From Paraburkholderia heleia NBRC 101817 (GTDB taxonomy: Bacteria; Pseudomonadota; Gammaproteobacteria; Burkholderiales; Burkholderiaceae): 64,000 bases of DNA. Positions 58,857 through 64,000 of this stretch are shown one piece after another. Within the stretch, counting starts at the first letter, position 1; every line of letters begins with the position of its first letter. Made by a program: the position numbers and the translations under genes. The DNA is taken from the NCBI RefSeq assembly GCF_000739775.1, contig NZ_BBJH01000048.1, forward strand, positions 1 through 64,000, given 5' to 3'. The notes under the pieces were generated by a model. It was not told where the DNA came from. It was given only the letters and a program-made list of their open reading frames with translations, and made no database searches.

Positions 58857-59654
58857 TCAAGGTCCTGACGCCGGTTTGGCCATACCAGAAAGTCTTCTGG
58901 CACTCAGGTCGATATCGTTGGCGCTCAGAAAGTCGTTCTTGGTATGCCACTTCACTGTGCCATCCGGAAGGCCGAAGATGAGATCATTGTCGTCGGGCAT
59001 CACATCGGTATCAGGTGCTGTCGGGAACCCCTTTGTTCGCCATGCCAAGGCAACAAGCGTCTTCTTTCCCGAGGGTGATACTCTGAACACGCGGATCCAC
59101 GCCGGATGGTCACCCAGTGTCGACGTATCAACCGAGTCATCGTCCGACGCCGTCCGCGGCGCCCAGCCGATATCAATGATCTTGACAGCGTGCCCCGTCC
59201 GGTCCAACTGTTCCTGACGTTGAACCTGCTTCCCCAGTAGCCGGAAGCGGGACGCAGGGACATGGGATCCAGCCATGTAGTATTCCGCGATGACCCAGTC
59301 TCCCCCCGATGACACGATCGGCACATCCCGTCGCCGACCATAAGAATAAATTCTGGTCAGGTCGTGCAGTACTGATCGTGGAACCGTAACGCCTGGAAAG
59401 GAATAGCGCGCTGGCTTGAAGTCGCTCGCTTCTGCCCTGATCGAGTTTGCAGCGTTCATATCCAGACGCAACAGCCTCGGCGATAGAGTAATCGATATCA
59501 AGGCCTCGTCAGTCACTCTGGCGTACCAGGGGGGACTGGAAGACTCGATCGTCTTGATGACGGGCTCTTTATGCAATGTAGCGAACACACCGTGCGAGAT
59601 CAGAACGCCAGCAATGGCACCCGCTGTGGCGAGGGATTTGGGTCGAATTTTCAT
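58857..59654 (-). CDS. Secreted hypothetical protein
   Basis: This 265-aa protein begins MKIRPKSLATAGAIAGVL, a Sec signal peptide, with likely cleavage near VFA. The mature part is rich in beta-type patterns (VPIVSSGGDWVIAEYYMAG). The IS66 left end is about 50 bp beyond its start, so the upstream region is disturbed. No function recognised. Confidence 0.6.
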   Translation of the reverse strand: MKIRPKSLATAGAIAGVLISHGVFATLHKEPVIKTIESSSPPWYARVTDEALISITLSPRLLRLDMNAANSIRAEASDFKPARYSFPGVTVPRSVLHDLTRIYSYGRRRDVPIVSSGGDWVIAEYYMAGSHVPASRFRLLGKQVQRQEQLDRTGHAVKIIDIGWAPRTASDDDSVDTSTLGDHPAWIRVFRVSPSGKKTLVALAWRTKGFPTAPDTDVMPDDNDLIFGLPDGTVKWHTKNDFLSANDIDLSARRLSGMAKPASGP

Positions 59655-59706
59655 CGTAATGTTAGATTTCCTTATCGGTTTGGAGCAAACATACTCGACG
59701 AGTTCC

Positions 59707-60640
59707 GTAAGCGCGCAATAAACCACGTGGCTTGTGCGAGGCGCCCGCCCGTGCGTCAGTCCGTGGGCGCGATGAGCCGCCAGGGCAACAGCGCCTCGTA
59801 ATCGTCCACCTTCTGAGCAAGCGGCAGCGCTTTGAACAGCGCGACGAGGTACCCATACGGCTCGACGCTGTTTGCCTTACACGTCTCGATCTGCGAGTAC
59901 AGATTAGCCGCCGCGTTCGCGCCAGCGACCGTGTCATAGAAGAGCCAATTTTTTCGGCCGACGGTAAATGGCCTAATCGCGTTTTCGCACGCGTTGTTCG
60001 AGATCGGCCAGGCGCCGTGCTCGACGTAGCGAATCAGCTTCGGCCATTGCCCCTTCAAGTAGTGCGGCGCTTTGCCGAACGCGCTTTGCGGCAACACAGC
60101 GTTCAACTGCTTCAGCAGCAACGCTTCGATTTTTTCGAGCACGGAACGACTCTCTCGTTGCCGCGCGAGCAAACGATCCGCAGGCGTCATGTCTTCGCAG
60201 CGCGATTCGATCGCAAAGAGCTGCCCGATCAGTCGAATGAATTCGCTGACAGGATGGTCGCGGCCACGCTCCGCCTTCGGCAGATTCTCTTCGGCCTCGA
60301 TCATGTAGCGACGCGCATGCGCCCAACAGCCCAAATGCACGAGCTGGTTGTTATCGGCGACATCGTTGTACGGCTCATAGCCGTCAGTCATCAATGCCGC
60401 ACCGGGCTTGATGCCAACAAAGAGCGCCGCGGCCTGGGCCGCGCTGCGCGTCGGGCTGTAACTGAACAATCGAACCGGCGGGCCGGTGCCGCTCATCTGC
60501 GCCCACATGTAGCTCTTGCGTTGAGCGGCGCGGCCCGGCTCCTTTAGCACCTGCACCGTCGTTTCATCGCCGTAGACGATGTCGGCCTCGAGCAAGTGAT
60601 CTCGCATCAAGTTGATCAGCGGCTGCACTGCCGTGCCGAC
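59707..60640 (-). mobile_element. IS66-family element, truncated
   Basis: The left end is likely at GTAAGCGCGC (59707), the usual IS66 end. TnpC is read on the minus strand from 60640 down. The other end, plus tnpA and tnpB, are missing, so the element is a fragment. Its right boundary cannot be fixed. Confidence 0.6.
59756..60640 (-). pseudogene. Truncated IS66 TnpC transposase
   Basis: The last ~295 residues of TnpC remain: VGTAVQPLINLMRDHL, the first catalytic Asp in YGDETTVQVL, WAHARR, and the C-terminal FTVGRKNWLF. The N-terminal ~220 residues are lost; the frame upstream to 60820 is not TnpC. It should be inactive. Confidence 0.8.
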
Positions 60641-60829
60641 GCGTACGATAAAACCCGACTCTCGAACCCGCCTACATCGGTCAGCAGGAACCGCGCTTCG
60701 AGATTTTGTAACGATGCCCCTTCTTGAGGCAACCGCCGTAGAGCGAGAATTGGGCTCGCACACCTCTTTCTGTAGCGTCATCGGTGCGCCGCATTGAGGG
60801 CCGTCCTGCGCCCAGGGCACCCAAGACTT

Positions 60830-62020
60830 TCATGTGTCGAGACTGGAACCCTTCGACTCATTCATGTTCTGCGCGCAGCGTCCGCTTCCCAAACGAAGGC
60901 ATCCAGGAACCAGCCACTGCCGGATGTTGCGATTCAAAGGCTCCGCGTAACAACGCGCGATGGACGTTGCCAGCCCCGCGGAAAGCAGCAGATAGGCAGA
61001 CAGAAGGGCCAGCTTTTCGTCTCCCGTCACGCCGGAAGGCGGAAAAATCGTTCGCATCAAGCCCAGCACGATCAGGTGAAACAGATAGAGTTCATAGCTC
61101 AGTCTGCCGAGCCCTTCGAACACGGCGGACGGGCGCGCGGGTCGGATCGTTGGTTCGACCGGGCGATTTTGTGCGGCCAGCAGCAACACCGCCGTGCCGA
61201 CGGCCACGGCCGTAACGCCGAACACGTTGCTTTCCCGGATCGGCCAGAACAGGTAAACGAATGTCATCCCCGCCGCCGTCAGCCACGTCAACAGGCTCCG
61301 CATGCCACCACGCCAGACGACGCCCCTCCCGAGCGCTGCCGCGCAGCAACCGATGGCGATTGCATCGAAGCACGCGAAATACGCGTAGAGATATCCGCCC
61401 TCGTCGCCTTGATGGAAGAACCGGTAAGCGGGGCCCGCAACAATACATGCGAGCCAGAAAGCAATGAGCCGCGCTTCCCGGCGAAACGCGAGGCAAAGCA
61501 GCGGAAACGACAGGTAAAACACCTCCTCGATGGACAGCGACCACAACACGCCGAGCGCATAGTTGGTCCATCCGTGCGCACCGATCAGTACGTTCATCCA
61601 GAAAGTTAGCGACGCGAGGTTGACGAGCCAGAACGAAACCGGCGCGCCAACCGGCGAGTGATTCTGAAAGATGGCGATGCCGGCCTGTGCCAGCGCATTC
61701 ACTGCGGCCAGCAACAGCAGCAGGCACGGGATGATGCGCGCGATACGCAAGCCGTAAAACGCCCTGACATCAACATGACCGGGTTCGGACCAGCGACGAA
61801 ACGCGTTCGTCGTGATCAGATAGCCCGAGATCACGAAAAACATCGTGACCCCATAGTTGCCGTTTCGCGCCACGGCGCGAACCGCCTCCCAGCCGAATAC
61901 GCGCGACAGAGAAGTGTCGTCGAGCCGGTAAGCGATATTGAAGTGGTGAAACAGCACGAGCAGGATCGAGATGCCCCGCAGGAGATCGATCTGCCGGTTT
62001 CGCGTGCCGGCGTCCGTCAT
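60830..62020 (-). CDS. Acyltransferase-3 family membrane protein
   Basis: This 396-aa protein of the OafA/acyltransferase_3 type has RQIDLLRGISILLVLFHHFN at the N-terminus and about ten membrane helices. The start overlaps the beta-lactamase stop as ATGA. It probably O-acylates a cell-wall or surface polymer. Coupling to a beta-lactamase gene suggests envelope modification. Confidence 0.88.
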   Translation of the reverse strand: MTDAGTRNRQIDLLRGISILLVLFHHFNIAYRLDDTSLSRVFGWEAVRAVARNGNYGVTMFFVISGYLITTNAFRRWSEPGHVDVRAFYGLRIARIIPCLLLLLAAVNALAQAGIAIFQNHSPVGAPVSFWLVNLASLTFWMNVLIGAHGWTNYALGVLWSLSIEEVFYLSFPLLCLAFRREARLIAFWLACIVAGPAYRFFHQGDEGGYLYAYFACFDAIAIGCCAAALGRGVVWRGGMRSLLTWLTAAGMTFVYLFWPIRESNVFGVTAVAVGTAVLLLAAQNRPVEPTIRPARPSAVFEGLGRLSYELYLFHLIVLGLMRTIFPPSGVTGDEKLALLSAYLLLSAGLATSIARCYAEPLNRNIRQWLVPGCLRLGSGRCAQNMNESKGSSLDT

Positions 62021-62889
62021 GCCGTGCCCGTGGCCCACCGCACGAACGCCGTGCCCGCTTCGCGCAACACGGCCTCGCGCGCGTCCATGCCAACGCCTGG
62101 CGCATCGTAGTAGACGGCGACGAGCAACGGCGCGCGCCCGGGCGGGCGAACGAGCGCGTAGTCGTTGGTCTCGCTCTCGACGCTGGTCCCGGGCCGGTCG
62201 GCGGCCTGCCAGCCGGCGGGCAACACGGCGCGAATCCGGTTGAGGCCCGGCTTGCAGTCGGCCATGCCGCGCTCCAGTTGTGCGCGCGAACCGGCGCTCA
62301 GGACATCGCCGAGCAGAAGGCGCTGCACCGTGGTGGCGATGGCCTTCGGCGTGGTGGTGTCGAGCAGGCCGCGATAGCGGTTCGAGTCGGGCTCGTAGCG
62401 GTCCGAGCGCGTGACCGTATCGCCGAGGTCGCGAACGAACCGGGTGAGCGCGGCGGGACCACCGGCGCTGCGCATCAGCAGGATCGCGGCCGTGTTGTCG
62501 CTCTCCACCAGAATCGCCCGGCAGAGCGCGTCGATCGACATCGCGCCGCGCGCGACGTTGGCTTTCGTCACGGGCGACGTGAAAACGAGGTCCGTTTCCG
62601 TATAGCGCACGAGGCGATCGAGCCGCTCCGCGCCGCTGTCCACGCGTGCCAGTATCTGCGCCGCGAGCAGTCCCTTGAACGTGCTGCACATCAGGAAGCG
62701 TTCGTCGGCGCGATGGCTCAGCGTGCGTCCCGAACCGGTGTCGATGGCGAACACGCCGAGGCGTCCGCCACGCCGGCGCTCGATATCAGCGAGCGGCGAT
62801 TCGGCGGCGTGCAGCGCGGGGACGACGCCCATGCCGGCGAGCAGCGGCAATCCAATCAAAAGCTTTCGACGCGTGATCGAGTGAGTCAC
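62017..62889 (-). CDS. Class A beta-lactamase-like protein (KTG altered)
   Basis: This 290-aa serine hydrolase has a twin-arginine signal (ITRRKLLIG). S69-T-F-K72, S130-D-N132 and E166/N170 are all present. The third motif, KTG in the family, is R232-P233-G234 here. CARB-type enzymes have R234, but Pro at the next position is unusual. It may be weakly active or have shifted substrate range. It lies next to the fused DD-peptidase at the window edge. Confidence 0.82.
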   Translation of the reverse strand: MTHSITRRKLLIGLPLLAGMGVVPALHAAESPLADIERRRGGRLGVFAIDTGSGRTLSHRADERFLMCSTFKGLLAAQILARVDSGAERLDRLVRYTETDLVFTSPVTKANVARGAMSIDALCRAILVESDNTAAILLMRSAGGPAALTRFVRDLGDTVTRSDRYEPDSNRYRGLLDTTTPKAIATTVQRLLLGDVLSAGSRAQLERGMADCKPGLNRIRAVLPAGWQAADRPGTSVESETNDYALVRPPGRAPLLVAVYYDAPGVGMDAREAVLREAGTAFVRWATGTA

Positions 62890-62939
62890 GGTTAAGTCCG
62901 GTCAGTGAGAGTGAGGAAGAACGGTGAGCGTGGCGAGCG

Positions 62940-64000
62940 TCAGGTCAGCTTGCGCGCGAGCAGGAAGCGGCGGATGTTCATCGCGTCGTGTGCGGGGAAT
63001 GCAGTCGGTCCAGCGTCCAGAAACACCATCGTGACGCTGTCCCGAACCGAGCGCAGCCGCATGGTCAGGCAGCGTCCAGCCGCGTCGGTGAAGCCGGTTT
63101 TCGACAAGGCGATGTCCCAGCCCTTTTGCCCGACGAGCGGATTCGTGTTCTGGTATTCCACGAGCTTGCCGTCGATCGGCACAACGCTGCGCGAGTCGGT
63201 CGTGGCGCGCACGATAGCCGGATACCGGGCCGCCGCGTTCACCATGACCGAGACGTCGCTTGCCGTCGACGTGTTGAGCGGCGAGAGGCCGGTTGGCTCG
63301 TTGATCGTCGTGTGCTTCAAGCCCAGCGCGGCGATCTTGGCGCGCATCGCGGCCTGGAACGCCGGGAACCCGCCGGGGTACTGACGCGCCAGCGCATACG
63401 CGGCGCTGTTGTTCGACGACATCAGTGCGAGTTGCAGCACTGCGTACAGCGGTAGCCTCGCGCCCGCAGGCAATCCCGTGCGGCTGGGGCGCAACGCTTC
63501 GGCGTCGCTGGCGTCGATACGAATGGTTCGGGTCATGTCGGGCCGCGCGTCGAGTACGACCATGGCCGTCATCAACTTCGTCAAGGACGCGATCGGCACG
63601 ATATCGTCGGGCCGCTTCTGGAACAGGACCTTGCCGGAGTTGTCGTCGATCACCACAACATGGTTCGATTCGAGCCGCGCGATCGCCACGATACCTGCCG
63701 CGTGTTGCGACGCGGGCGCGGGCCAGAGTGTCTGCGCTGTTACGCACAACCCAACGAATCCGAACGCGATGGCCGGGACGTGCGCCGTCCAGTTCGGCGA
63801 AGGCAGGACGGGCTGACAGAGACGCCTGATGCGGTCCAGCAGCTGGCCGCCCTGCGCTGATTGCGCGACCGGCGCACAGTCGGCGTGAGTCGATTGAAGA
63901 GTATCGAGCTGCTCGAGCGCAAGCGCCAAACGGCGCGGGTTCTGGATGAGTGTGGCGGCGATCTGATCGGCAACGCATTCCCGCTCGATACGAATTTGCC
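62940..64000 (-). CDS. M56 metallopeptidase-S11 DD-peptidase fusion (partial, 5' end outside window)
   Basis: The frame is open from 62940 to the window end, so the start lies beyond 64000. The first visible residues, QIRIERECVADQIAATLI, are the end of an M56/BlaR1-type peptidase domain. A membrane helix (VPAIAFGFVGLCVTAQTLW, near 63730-63780) leads to an S11-type DD-peptidase with S-x-x-K (63587-63576), the SSNN motif and KTG (63101-63093). In BlaR1 the extracellular part is a class-D-like sensor; here it is replaced by a PBP7/8-like domain with all motifs intact. It may sense beta-lactams or cleave peptidoglycan. Confidence 0.8.
   Translation of the reverse strand, partial: QIRIERECVADQIAATLIQNPRRLALALEQLDTLQSTHADCAPVAQSAQGGQLLDRIRRLCQPVLPSPNWTAHVPAIAFGFVGLCVTAQTLWPAPASQHAAGIVAIARLESNHVVVIDDNSGKVLFQKRPDDIVPIASLTKLMTAMVVLDARPDMTRTIRIDASDAEALRPSRTGLPAGARLPLYAVLQLALMSSNNSAAYALARQYPGGFPAFQAAMRAKIAALGLKHTTINEPTGLSPLNTSTASDVSVMVNAAARYPAIVRATTDSRSVVPIDGKLVEYQNTNPLVGQKGWDIALSKTGFTDAAGRCLTMRLRSVRDSVTMVFLDAGPTAFPAHDAMNIRRFLLARKLT

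Noticed and set aside
1..64000. CRISPR arrays, tRNA or rRNA genes
   Set aside because: No spaced repeat array was seen, and no tRNA cloverleaf or rRNA signature was noticed while reading; a covariance-model search could still find a tRNA I missed.

Overview
The window is a GC-rich (roughly two-thirds G+C) stretch of a nitrogen-fixing betaproteobacterium, most likely a Paraburkholderia or close relative. The gene content, the Cys-motif NifA, fixABCX joined to nifV-cysE-nifW, and the modBACE and phosphonate-type transport genes all fit; the species cannot be fixed from sequence reading alone. Its core, about 5.8-51.2 kb, is one large nif island. It is bordered on the left by a toxin-antitoxin pair, a secreted protein, regulators and a decayed IS6-family element, and on the right by a phosphonate-type ABC transporter, a truncated IS66 element and a beta-lactam-related gene pair.

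Layout. 0.25-1.0 kb: DUF1778/GNAT toxin-antitoxin pair behind a palindromic operator. 1.2-5.8 kb: secreted unknown, AraC and IclR regulators, SDR, internally deleted IS6 element, response-regulator fragment. 5.8-12.5 kb (minus strand): nifV-cysE-nifW-fixA-fixB-fixC-fixX-[2Fe-2S] ferredoxin-TPR-like gene, behind a sigma-54 promoter with a NifA site. 12.8-17.6 kb (minus strand): iscS-iscU-erpA-like-iscA-hscA-fdx, also behind a sigma-54 promoter. This looks like a nif-dedicated ISC machine replacing nifUS; no hscB is present. 17.8-30.8 kb (plus strand): nifA, then a long nifB operon: nifB-fdxN-iscA-like-TPR-LRV-nifZ-nifZ-unknown-nifS-nifT-unknown. The operon continues into a five-gene accessory module: a degenerate DegT/StrS aminotransferase, a SIR2-like protein, a [2Fe-2S] ferredoxin, an FAD amine oxidase and an unknown. 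31.7-35.1 kb (minus strand): truncated haemoglobin, unknown, ankyrin protein, a 39-aa ORF, nifO, FmdB-like zinc ribbon, Ohr/OsmC and an 84-aa unknown. 35.5-40.5 kb: nifHDK plus two unknowns. 40.8-45.7 kb: nifENX-DUF269-DUF683-fdxB-nifQ. 45.8-51.2 kb: globin-like, DUF2325, LLM flavoprotein, then modBACE.

How it works together. NifA (oxygen-sensitive type, C-x11-C-x19-C-x4-C) and RpoN appear to drive the nifV-fix, isc, nifB, nifH, truncated-haemoglobin and nifE operons, and probably modBACE; I could read a -24/-12 element by eye before each. FixABCX supplies low-potential electrons. The ISC set, nifS and three A-type carriers supply Fe-S clusters. NifB, NifEN, NifX, NifQ and NifV with ModABC make FeMo-co. 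The globins, Ohr and ferredoxins probably protect or feed nitrogenase. A convincing Mo-box (ModE-type inverted repeat) lies before the globin-like gene.

The least explained parts are the five-gene module at 26.4-30.8 kb, the globin-like/DUF2325/LLM trio, the truncated-haemoglobin operon, and an M56-DD-peptidase fusion at the right edge.
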